Of a DNA stretch of 50,482 bases, positions 33,097 to 41,600 are shown one piece after another. The notes below the pieces were generated by a model. The model had not been told where the DNA came from, made no database searches, and saw nothing but the letters and a program-made list of their open reading frames with translations. The translations under genes were made by a program, and so were the position numbers. Each line of letters begins with the position of its first letter. The first letter of the stretch is position 1. The DNA lies in the NCBI RefSeq assembly GCF_040882075.1, contig NZ_JBBEBZ010000233.1, positions 1 through 50,482 of the forward strand, given 5' to 3'. The DNA comes from Nitriliruptor sp040882075 (GTDB lineage Bacteria > Actinomycetota > Nitriliruptoria > Nitriliruptorales > Nitriliruptoraceae).

Positions 33097-36000
33097 GTGA
33101 CCCGGGTGGAGCGCACCGACGCGACGGGGGACGGTGGCGACGACGCCGAACCCCTGGAGCCCGCCGTGGTCCCGAGCCCCCCGCCGACCCCCTCCCTGCC
33201 CGATGCTCCGCGGCAGCCGGATGCCCCCAGGCCGGGGCCCCAGACGCACGCTGGGCCGCCGCCGGAGGCCCAGCGGCTGGAGGTCCAGCGGCCGGATGCC
33301 CCGCCGCAGGACGAGCCGCGGGCCGATCTCTCGCCTCCGCCGCCGACCGGCGCGTCGGTGGACGACCGCTCGGCCGGTACCCAGCCTCCTCCGCCGACCG
33401 GGCCACCGGTCGAGGACGCTCGCCCGGTGTGGGAGCGCGGACGCCCGGCTCACGTCGATGCTGGCCCGTGGCCGGTCCGAGGAGGTGGCCCCGACGGCCC
33501 GCCCCCACCGCCGACCCGGGCCGTGCGGGGGGACGGTGAGGCTCGCAGCACCGCCGCGACGCTCGTGGCGGCGACCGGAGCGCTGCTGCTGCTCGCCGCC
33601 GCCACCTTCCTGGCCGTCAGTTGGGAACAGCTCGGACTGACCGCGCGGGTCGCGGCCGTCGGCACCGGGACGGCCGCCGCCATCGTCGGAGGCGCCCGGC
33701 TCCGACGGACGCTGCCGGCCGTCGGCGCGGTCGTGTTCCACCTCGGTGCCCTGCTCCTCCCGGTCGACGCGCTCGGCCTCGCTCTCCAGCTCGACGCCGG
33801 CCGTGCTGCGACGTTGGTGTCGGTCGGCGCCGTGATGCTGGTCACCCTGCCGATCGCGGCGCACGTCGGTCGGTCGCGCGCGTTGGCGTGGGCGGCGCTC
33901 GCGGGTGTGCCGGTGCTCGCGACCGGACTCGGCCTGGCGGGCAGCGTCCCCGCGCCCCTCGTCACGGCGGTCGCTGCCGTCGTCGCGCTCGCCGGTCGTG
34001 ACCTCGTCCGCCAGCGACGTCGCCGAGGTGCGGACGACGAGGTCGCCGAGGACCGACCCGCCGAGGATGGAGCCGTCGAGCGCCCGACGGCCGGCCCCGC
34101 TCAGGTGCTGATCGTCGCGGCGCCCGTCCTGGCCCTCACCGCCGTCCTCGGACAGCTGCTCCTGGGCGCGGTCTCGGCGGCGGTGGCCCTCGATCGCGGG
34201 ACGCCGCTGCTGGCCGGGGCGACGACGGGCTGGTTGCCGGGTACCTGGAGCGAGGCAGCGGTCACCGGCGCCGTGGCCGTGCTCGCACTCGCCGTCGCTG
34301 CGGCTCGTCGCCGGTCCGCCTTCCTGGCTGGGAGCGTCCCGGTCCTCGTGGCCCTCGCTGCAGTCACCTTGCTGCTGCCCGGCGACGCCCCGAGGCTGGC
34401 GCAGCTGTTGCCCTGGCCGCTGCTGTTCCTCACCGTGGAGGCGGTGGCGATCGCGACGCGGGGTGACCGGTATCTCGCCGTGCTCACCGCGCGGGTGGCC
34501 GCCGTGACCGAGCTCCTCGTGGCGCTCGCGCTGCCGGCGACCCTCGGGACGGTCGCCACCGCGACGCGCGATCTGCTCGAGCTCGTCGGCTTCGGTGCCG
34601 TGTCCGGCGCCCGGCCGGACCTGGTGCTGGCGACCGTGGCAGGCCTGACGGCGCTCGGGTGGGCGGTCGTCGTCGCACGCCGCGTGGCCACCGACGCCGC
34701 GGTCTCCGCCGACCCCACCCCCGCAGCCACGTCCCCGTCGTCCCCGTTCGAAGCTCCGCCGGTCGGCACCTCGTCGACCGGCCGCGAGGCTGCGCGTGAC
34801 GCAGCGTTCGTCGCCAGCGCCACGTTCCTCGCTGCCGCGTGCACGCTCGCCCTCCCGTGGTCCGGGATCGGGGTGGCGGTGCTGCTCGTCACCGTCGCGC
34901 TGACCACGACCGTGCGGGTCGGTGGCCTGCGTGGTCTGGTCGCGAGCGCCACCGCCCTGGCGCTCGGCGCCACCGCGATCCTGGGTGGTTGGGCGGTCGC
35001 GTCGCTCGACATGGCCCGCTCCGACGCGGTGGTGGGGACGGTGGTCGCCGTGCTGGCCACAGCGGTCGCCGTGGTCCTGATCGTGCGCACCGAGCGGCAC
35101 GCTGCCGTCGGCGAAGCGCCAGCTGCGATCGTGCTGCTGCCCGCCGCTCTCGCAGCGCTCCTGGTCACCGCCGCCGCCACGAGCGAGGCGCACGGGTCCG
35201 CGACGGCCCTCCTGGTCTTCGGGCTCCTGCTCGCCTCGCTCCCCGCGCTGCTGCCGACCCTGCCGCTCCCGGCCGACCTGCTCCGGGTCCTCGCCGTGGC
35301 GTCGGTCGTGTTCTGGCCCCACGGGGCCTTCGACCTCGACGGTGCTGTCGAGGCAGCGCTCGCCACCAGCGTCGTCGGTGCGGTCGTGGCGCTCGAGGCG
35401 ATCCGGCGCCGCCGGCTGCATCTGCTGATCGTGGCCGGTCCCGTCCTCGTGCGAGCCGCGGCGGGTGTGGCGTTCGCGGCGACGGACTCTCGACCCTGGA
35501 CCGGGGCGGTGCTGCTCGCCGCCGCGATCGCCGCTGCGGCGGCGGCCACGTTCCGCGACGAGCTGCGGGTCGCCGGGGCGGTCATCGCGGTCGTGGCCCT
35601 GGTCCCGGCAATCGTGCTGCTGGCCGTGACACCGACCGCGCTGGCGTGGGGGACCCTCGCGGTGGGCCTCACGGTCGTCGCGGGTGGGCTCGTCGCACGC
35701 CGCCACCTCGTGGCGCACGTCGGCGGGGTCGTGACCATCGCGGGTGTTTGGCAGCTGCTGGCCATCGCTGAGGTCGACGCGGTCGACGCGTGGTTGGCAG
35801 CACCGGCGCTGCACCTCTGGGCAGCGGCGGTCGGACCGCGCCGGGCTGGGCGGCTGTCGTCCTGGACCGCCGACGTGCCTCCGCTCCTGCTGGTCGCCGT
35901 CCCGGCCCTGCTGGAGCGCCTGGCCGGCGGGAGCGGCTGGCACACCGCCGCGGCCGGGGTCCTCGCGCTGATCGCCGTGGTCGGCGGAGGGATCGGTCGG

Positions 36001-36213
36001 CACGGTGGCCCGCTCGTGGTCGGCGTCGTGTTGACCGTCGCGGTCGTCGGCATCGAGACGCTCGCGGTGGTCGCCGCCGTACCGACCTGGGTCTGGCTGA
36101 CGGTCGGTGGGGTGATCCTCCTCGGAGCCGGAGCCCTCATCGAGCGGACCGGCGACGCGCCGGTCGCCGGCGCGCGGCGCCTCGTCGAGGACCTGACCGA
36201 GCGCTTCGACTGA
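33097..36213 (+). CDS. giant polytopic membrane protein (SCO7613/DUF2157-like)
   Basis: A 1038-residue protein. The first 150 residues are proline-rich and presumably cytosolic. From about residue 150 to the end there are roughly 28-30 hydrophobic helices with very short loops and two basic/acidic loops (near 305-330 and 545-570). This matches the large actinobacterial SCO7613 C-terminal-domain membrane proteins of unknown function. GTG 33097 is preferred, since upstream codons run through the two palindromes; GTG 33106 is an alternative. No strong Shine-Dalgarno. Confidence 0.75.
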   Translation: MTRVERTDATGDGGDDAEPLEPAVVPSPPPTPSLPDAPRQPDAPRPGPQTHAGPPPEAQRLEVQRPDAPPQDEPRADLSPPPPTGASVDDRSAGTQPPPPTGPPVEDARPVWERGRPAHVDAGPWPVRGGGPDGPPPPPTRAVRGDGEARSTAATLVAATGALLLLAAATFLAVSWEQLGLTARVAAVGTGTAAAIVGGARLRRTLPAVGAVVFHLGALLLPVDALGLALQLDAGRAATLVSVGAVMLVTLPIAAHVGRSRALAWAALAGVPVLATGLGLAGSVPAPLVTAVAAVVALAGRDLVRQRRRRGADDEVAEDRPAEDGAVERPTAGPAQVLIVAAPVLALTAVLGQLLLGAVSAAVALDRGTPLLAGATTGWLPGTWSEAAVTGAVAVLALAVAAARRRSAFLAGSVPVLVALAAVTLLLPGDAPRLAQLLPWPLLFLTVEAVAIATRGDRYLAVLTARVAAVTELLVALALPATLGTVATATRDLLELVGFGAVSGARPDLVLATVAGLTALGWAVVVARRVATDAAVSADPTPAATSPSSPFEAPPVGTSSTGREAARDAAFVASATFLAAACTLALPWSGIGVAVLLVTVALTTTVRVGGLRGLVASATALALGATAILGGWAVASLDMARSDAVVGTVVAVLATAVAVVLIVRTERHAAVGEAPAAIVLLPAALAALLVTAAATSEAHGSATALLVFGLLLASLPALLPTLPLPADLLRVLAVASVVFWPHGAFDLDGAVEAALATSVVGAVVALEAIRRRRLHLLIVAGPVLVRAAAGVAFAATDSRPWTGAVLLAAAIAAAAAATFRDELRVAGAVIAVVALVPAIVLLAVTPTALAWGTLAVGLTVVAGGLVARRHLVAHVGGVVTIAGVWQLLAIAEVDAVDAWLAAPALHLWAAAVGPRRAGRLSSWTADVPPLLLVAVPALLERLAGGSGWHTAAAGVLALIAVVGGGIGRHGGPLVVGVVLTVAVVGIETLAVVAAVPTWVWLTVGGVILLGAGALIERTGDAPVAGARRLVEDLTERFD

Positions 36214-36363
36214 CCGTCCACAGGCGGAGCGCACCTCATCGCCGGTGTGTCACGGGGTAGCTCTAGGTTGGGGCTCGTGGGAAGGACGCGACCGGCGACG
36301 AGGTCGTCGCCGCGGGACGTGCTCGAGGTGGGCGCGCCACGCGGGGCACGAGTTCGCCTCCGA

Positions 36364-36392
36364 TTGTGGGAGGTCCGGACGTCCGGTACGGT
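36364..36392 (+). promoter_or_regulatory. promoter of the rpsF-ssb-rpsR-rplI operon
   Basis: TTGTGG (-35) and TACGGT (-10) at 17-bp spacing; the start site would fall near 36399. Confidence 0.5.
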
Positions 36393-36588
36393 CCCGCGGT
36401 CCTGCGCGTGGCGCTCGCACCTGTGCGTGCTCCACGGATCGGGCAACACGCCCGGATCGCGGTGTCCGAACCGGACCCCGAACCAGCAGGCCGCACCCCT
36501 CCCCCGAAGGTCTGATGGCGCGCGTGCGCGTCGTCGATGACCGGAGGGGGCCCGCCGCTCCCGGAGCTCGCTCCAGGAACGGCACCGA

Positions 36589-36607
36589 CCGCACCGACCT
36601 GGTGCGG
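36589..36607 (+). promoter_or_regulatory. leader hairpin before rpsF, possible S6:S18 binding site
   Basis: Stem CCGCACC/GGTGCGG with a 5-nt loop GACCT, ending 25 nt before the rpsF ATG, with an ACCGAC repeat beside it. Known rpsF leaders bind the S6:S18 complex through a CCG-containing bulged stem near the ribosome-binding site; this hairpin is a candidate only. Confidence 0.3.
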
Positions 36608-36632
36608 GCGGCGCGACCACAGGAGGTGCCAC

Positions 36633-36938
36633 ATGCGCCGCTACGAGATGATGGTGATCGTCACCGACCTGCTCGACGAGGAAGCTGCCACGGCAGCCTT
36701 CGATCGGGCCAAGAGCATCCTCGCCGCCCAGGGCGGCACGGTGCTCGACGAGGCCTTCTGGGGCCGCCGGAAGTTCGCGTACGAGATCAACAAGCGCGAC
36801 TTCGGTTACTACGGCGTCCTCGACTTCGAAGGCACGGAAGAAGCCGTGACCGAGCTCGAGCGTCAGCTCACGATCTCGGACGACTTCGTCCGCTTCAAGA
36901 CCGTGCGGCCGGCCACCCGGATCCGCAAGGTCGCCTGA
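36633..36938 (+). CDS. rpsF: 30S ribosomal protein S6
   Basis: A 101-residue protein of the small-subunit platform that pairs with S18. It has the typical start MRRYEMMVIV, the middle WGRRKFAYEINKRDFGYY and a C-terminal strand ending in RIRKVA. The ATG has AGGAGGT at 5-nt spacing. First gene of the rpsF-ssb-rpsR-rplI operon. The open frame upstream of this ATG has no support. Confidence 0.98.
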   Translation: MRRYEMMVIVTDLLDEEAATAAFDRAKSILAAQGGTVLDEAFWGRRKFAYEINKRDFGYYGVLDFEGTEEAVTELERQLTISDDFVRFKTVRPATRIRKVA

Positions 36939-37075
36939 CCCCCGCGTCCTCCCACACCGGCTGCGTGCCCGTCACGCGACCGGTCGCCCGAGCCGAACCC
37001 GGAGCAGCGACCGAGTTCGATCCCGAGCCGAGCCCCGGAGAGCCGGGAGCTCGAGACGCCCGTCAGGAGCCTGAA

Positions 37076-37510
37076 GTGGCCTTCGAATCCAACTTCGTCA
37101 CGTTCATCGGCAACCTCACCGATGACCCCGACCTCCGCTTCACGCAGGGCGGCGCAGCTGTCGCCTCCCTGCGGGTCGCCTCCAACCGTCGCTGGACCGG
37201 CAAGGACGGCCAGCAGCAGGAGGAGACGACCTTCCTCAACGTCAACTGCTGGCGCGAGCTCGCCGAGAACGCGGCGGAGTCCCTCCACAAGGGGGATCGT
37301 GTCCTGGTGATCGGTCGGCTGCGGGTGCGCAGCTACGAGAACAAGGACAACCAGACGGTGTGGGTGACCGAGATCGAGGCCGACGAGATCGCCCCGTCGC
37401 TGCGCTGGGCTCGTGCCAGCGTCAGCCGCACGAGCGGCGGTTCCTCGGGTGGTGGCACGAACAACGACTTCGCGCCGCCGCCCCCCTCGGACGACGACGT
37501 CCCCTTCTGA
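37076..37510 (+). CDS. ssb: single-stranded DNA-binding protein
   Basis: A 144-residue tetrameric protein that coats ssDNA. The OB fold (1-110) includes NFVTFIGNLTDDPDLRF and TFLNVNCWRELAENA. The Gly/Pro-rich linker ends in the acidic tip DDDVPF, which recruits replication and repair partners. The GTG is preceded by AGGAG with a 6-nt spacer. The linker is short compared with most actinobacterial SSBs. A 137-nt gap separates it from rpsF. Confidence 0.97.
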   Translation: MAFESNFVTFIGNLTDDPDLRFTQGGAAVASLRVASNRRWTGKDGQQQEETTFLNVNCWRELAENAAESLHKGDRVLVIGRLRVRSYENKDNQTVWVTEIEADEIAPSLRWARASVSRTSGGSSGGGTNNDFAPPPPSDDDVPF

Positions 37511-37575
37511 TCACGACCATCCTCGGTCGGAGGCCCCACCTCGCCTCCGACCCCGAGCCGCGCTAGGAGCACGCC

Positions 37576-37821
37576 GTGGCGAACCCACGCAAGGACAGCA
37601 AGGACAAGAAGCCCCGCAAGCCGAAGCCCTGTCCGGTCTGCACGCAGGGCATCGAGTACGTGGACTACAAGGACCTGAGCCTGCTCAAGCCCTTCCTGAA
37701 CGAGCGGGCCAAGATCAAGGCTCGTCGGACCTCTTCGGTCTGCGCCAAGCACCAGAAGCAGCTCGCGGCGGCGATCAAGAACGCCCGCGAGATGGCGCTG
37801 ATCCCGTACGCGAACCGCTGA
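37576..37821 (+). CDS. rpsR: 30S ribosomal protein S18
   Basis: An 81-residue protein binding next to S6. It has conserved YKDLSLLKPFL, KIKARRTSSV and a basic N-terminus. CPVC (19-22) and CAKH (56-59) make this a zinc-binding C+ form of S18, of the kind many actinobacteria carry alongside a C- paralogue made under zinc starvation. GTG with AGGAG 6 nt upstream. Confidence 0.97.
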   Translation: MANPRKDSKDKKPRKPKPCPVCTQGIEYVDYKDLSLLKPFLNERAKIKARRTSSVCAKHQKQLAAAIKNAREMALIPYANR

Positions 37822-37832
37822 GGAGCTGATCG

Positions 37833-38552
37833 ATGAAGGTCATCCTGAAGGGTGAGGTCGACAACCTCGGGCTCGCAGGCGACGTCGTTGACGTCGCCGA
37901 CGGCTACGGCCGCAACTTCCTGATCCCCCGTGGGCTCGCCATCCTGGCGACCAAGGGCGCGATGAAGGAAGCCGAGGCCCTGACCCGTTCCCGCAAGGTC
38001 GCGGAATCGAAGACGTTCGGGACCGCGGAAGCGGCCCGGGAGACCCTCGAGTCCCGCACCCTGCGTATCCCCGTCCGCGTCGACGAGCGCGGCAACCTCT
38101 ACGGCTCGGTGAGCGCCGGTGACGTGCAGCGCATCCTCAAGGAGCGGGGCCACGACATCGAGCGCAAGCGCATCGACCTCAAAGGCACCATCAAGGTCAT
38201 CGGGGAGTACGAGATCCCCGTCCGCGTCCACCCGCAGGTCACCGCGACGGTGATGGTCGAGGTCGTGGACGAGGAGGGCAAGGTCACCCTCGACCAGCCC
38301 GAGCCCGAGCACGCACCGCTGCCGGGCGAGGAGGCCGAGGGCACCTCGGAGTCCTCCGACGCGTTGGCCGCCGGCGCGCTCGAAGCCGCGGAGCAGTTCG
38401 ACACCGACGGTTCGCAGGACCCGGAGGGGGACGCTGCGGCGGCCGCCCAGGGTCCGGCCACCGAGGTCCTCACCGACGTCGACCAGCCGGTCGATGCCGA
38501 CGAGGTGCAGCCGGACGAGCCCGTCGAGACCGACACCGCCGACGAGCTCTGA
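37833..38552 (+). CDS. rplI: 50S ribosomal protein L9 with long acidic tail
   Basis: A 239-residue protein. Residues 1-150 are a normal L9: MKVILKGEVDNLG, the GYGRNFLIPRGLA 23S rRNA-binding segment, connecting helix, and C-terminal RNA-binding domain (YGSVSAGDVQRILKE). Residues 155-239 are an extra 85-residue, highly acidic tail rich in Glu, Asp, Ala and Pro that standard L9 (about 150 residues) lacks. It begins 11 nt after rpsR with a GAGG-type Shine-Dalgarno. Last gene before a strong terminator. Confidence 0.96.
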   Translation: MKVILKGEVDNLGLAGDVVDVADGYGRNFLIPRGLAILATKGAMKEAEALTRSRKVAESKTFGTAEAARETLESRTLRIPVRVDERGNLYGSVSAGDVQRILKERGHDIERKRIDLKGTIKVIGEYEIPVRVHPQVTATVMVEVVDEEGKVTLDQPEPEHAPLPGEEAEGTSESSDALAAGALEAAEQFDTDGSQDPEGDAAAAAQGPATEVLTDVDQPVDADEVQPDEPVETDTADEL

Positions 38553-38577
38553 GCGACACGATGCACACGGCTCCTCT

Positions 38578-38606
38578 CGGACCGTCACCGCGCCGGTGAC
38601 GGTCCG
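38578..38606 (+). terminator. terminator of the rpsF-rplI operon
   Basis: A 13-bp perfect stem (arm CGGACCGTCACCG, 38578-38590; complement 38594-38606) with a 3-nt loop, 25 nt past the rplI stop and just before dnaB. It has no T tract. Confidence 0.65.
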
Positions 38607-38629
38607 GGTCGGGGCCTGGGGAGAGCGAT

Positions 38630-41600
38630 GTGACCGGGGCGCTGCCACCTCCACCACCGGAGGCCCCGCTGGACGACGGCTTCGCGCCGTCCGACGGCAC
38701 CACCGGTCGACGAAGCGGCAACGGGACGGCGGGACGCGGCTACGACCGGGTCCCGCCGCACTCGTTGGAAGCCGAGGTGTCGGTGCTCGGCGCGTCGCTG
38801 CTCTCCCGGAGCGCGGCGGGTGAAGCCACCGAGGTCCTCACCCCCGACGACTTCTACCGCGGCGCCCACCGTGTGGTGTTCGAGGGGATCCGGGCGCTGC
38901 TCGACGCCGGCGAGCCGATCGACACGGTCACGCTGACCGACTGGCTGGCCCGCAACGACCGGCTCGACGAGGTCGGCGGGCCCGCCGCCCTGCACGACCT
39001 GACCGTCGCGACGCCGACCGCGGCGAACGCGGCGTACTACGCCAGGATCGTGCAGCAGAAGGCGTTGCTCCGCCGCCTCATCGACGCCGGGACGGCTGTC
39101 ACCCGCATGGGGTACGAGGCAGCCGACGAGGCCGAATCGGTCGTCGACCGGGCCGAGAGCGTCATCTACGAGGTCAGCCAGATCGGTGCGCGCAGCGAGT
39201 ACTCGCAGCTGCGCGACCTGCTCAACGACTCGTTCGCCGCCATCGAGAAGCTCGCCGAGCAGGGCTCGGAGGTCACGGGCCTGGCCACCGGCTTCGACGA
39301 CCTCGACCGCCTGACGAGCGGCCTCCAACCCCAGAACCTCATCATCCTGGCCGCACGTCCGGCGATGGGGAAGTGCCTAGGTAGTTGCAGAGTCAACTAT
39401 CCGAAGACGGGCGAGTGGCTCGAGGTCGAGGAGCTCGTCGCGCGTGGGCTTGAGGGGGAACCGGTCCAGGTCGCCGCGCTCGATGAGACGGGCAAGCTCG
39501 TCGCCGTCGATGTCGAGAGCTTCCACGACAACGGTGTCCAGCCTGTCCTCCGCCTCCGCACCCGGAGCGGGCGGAGCATCCGCGCCACCGCAAACCATCC
39601 GTTCCTCACCTGGCACGGGTGGCGCGAACTGCGCGACCTCGCGCTGGGAGACCTGATCGCGGTCCCGCGCGAGCTGCCGTACTTCGGTGATCAGCACCGT
39701 CCTGATGCGGAGGTCAAGCTGCTCGGCTACCTGCTGGGGGACGGCTGCCTGCGCAAGGCGTCGCCGGAGCTCACGACGGCATCGCTCGCTGTCGCGAGCG
39801 AGGCCGCATCGTGCGCCGCCGCCTTCGGTACCGAGGCGCGGGTCGTCGAGAAGCACGGGACCCGGGCGTGGACGATCGCTTTCCGCCTCGCGCACCAGCG
39901 TGTGACGCGCGAGCACATCGCGACGCTCGTCGGCGTGAGCGCGACCACCGTGAGCAAGGCGCTCAACGGTCCACAGCGGGACACACCGCTCCATCGCCGC
40001 ATCCGGTCGACCGCGGAGGAGCTGGGCTACACCGCCTCATCTCCCCGCAACTACCTGCAGGAACGCATCGTCGAACTCGGCCTCGACGGCACCGGCAGCC
40101 ACGACAAGTTCGTGCCCGACGTGGTGTTCACGCTACCGCGCGAGCAGGTCGCGATGTTCCTGTCGCGGTTGTTCGCCACCGACGGCAGCGCGTGGGTCGC
40201 CGAGGGACACAGCTACTTCGGTATCAGCTACTGCTCGGTGTCCGAGCGGCTGATCCGAGACGTGCAACACCTGCTCCTCCGGTTCGGGATCCTCAGCCGC
40301 ATCCGGGAGCGCCAGGTCAAGTACCTCGACGGTACGAACCGGGCGTTCGAACTCGAGATCCGTGACGCCGCCAACGTGCGCAAGTTCATCAGCGAGATCG
40401 GGATCTTCTCCAAGGAGGAGCAGTGCGCGAAGGTGCTCGCGTACGCCGACCGCCGCGGGGTCACCCACACCAACACCGATCTTCTCCCGGTGGAGGTGTG
40501 GGAGGTCATCCAGGCGGCGAAGGGCGACCGGTCCTGGGCCGACGTATCTGCAGCAACGGGCCGGCCGCGCAACCACAACTGGCACGTCCGCAAGCGTCGA
40601 CCGTCGCGCCGCCTCGTGTCCGAGCTGGCGGATGCGCTCGACAGCGACCACCTCCGGGACGTCGCGACCTCCGACGTGCTGTGGGACGAGATCGTGTCGA
40701 TCGAGCCCGCCGGGGAGGAACGCGTCTACGACCTCACCGTCCCCGGCCTGCACAACTTCGTCGCCGACGACCTCGTGGTCCACAACAGCTCGCTCAGCCT
40801 GAACCTCGCGCAGTACGTGACGGTGGACCTCAAGAAACCGGCGATCATCTTCACCCTGGAGATGAGCAAGCTCGAGGTGGTCAACCGCATGCTGTCCGCC
40901 GAGGCGCGGATCGACTCCAACAAGCTCAAGACCGGTCGGCTCGACGACCTCGACTGGCGCAAGCTCGGGGACGCGCTCGGCAAGCTGTCCGACGCGCCGC
41001 TGTTCATCGACGACACCCCGGACCTCACCCTCATGGAGATCCGTGCCAAGTGCCGGCGGCTCAAGCAGAAGCACGGTCTCGACCTGGTGATCGTCGACTA
41101 CCTCCAGCTGATGACCTCCTCGGGGCGCTCCGACAACCGCCAGAACGAGGTCGCCGAGATCTCCCGTGGCATGAAGATGCTGGCCAAGGAGCTCAACGTC
41201 CCCGTGATCGCGCTGTCGCAGCTGTCACGACAACCGGAGTCCCGCACCGACAAGCGTCCGCTGATGTCCGACCTGCGTGAGTCGGGCTGCGTCACCGGGG
41301 ACACCCGCGTCATGCGTGCGGACACCGGCGGCACCGTCTCCATCGGCGAGCTGGCTGCGACCGGCGAACGTGACGTGCCCGTCTACGCCCTCGGTGATGA
41401 CTACCGGCTGGTGCGCAGCACGATGACCCACGCCTTCTCGAGCGGTCAGAAGCCGGTGTTCCGGCTCACGCTCGCCTCAGGGCGCACGATCCGAGCGAGT
41501 GCGAACCACCCGTTCTACCGCCTGAGCGGGTGGACCAGGCTCGACGAGCTCGCGCTCGACGATCGCATCGCCGTCCCACGCCGACTGCCGCAGCCGGACG

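Larger units (their letters stand above)
36214..36632. other. 419-nt leader and promoter region of the rpsF operon
   Basis: No gene is supported. It contains a first -10 candidate TAGGTT (36264-36269) and a better promoter with TTGTGG (36364-36369), a 17-bp spacer and TACGGT (36387-36392). That gives a leader of about 230 nt, ending in the hairpin at 36589-36607 and the Shine-Dalgarno AGGAGGT (36621-36627). A long leader fits autoregulation of a ribosomal protein operon. Confidence 0.5.

Noticed and set aside
32926..36234. 1102-residue open frame on the minus strand
   Set aside because: Extremely rich in Arg, Gly, Asp and Gln with no domain or start signal. It lies opposite the giant membrane protein, whose hydrophobic plus-strand codons explain the open frame.
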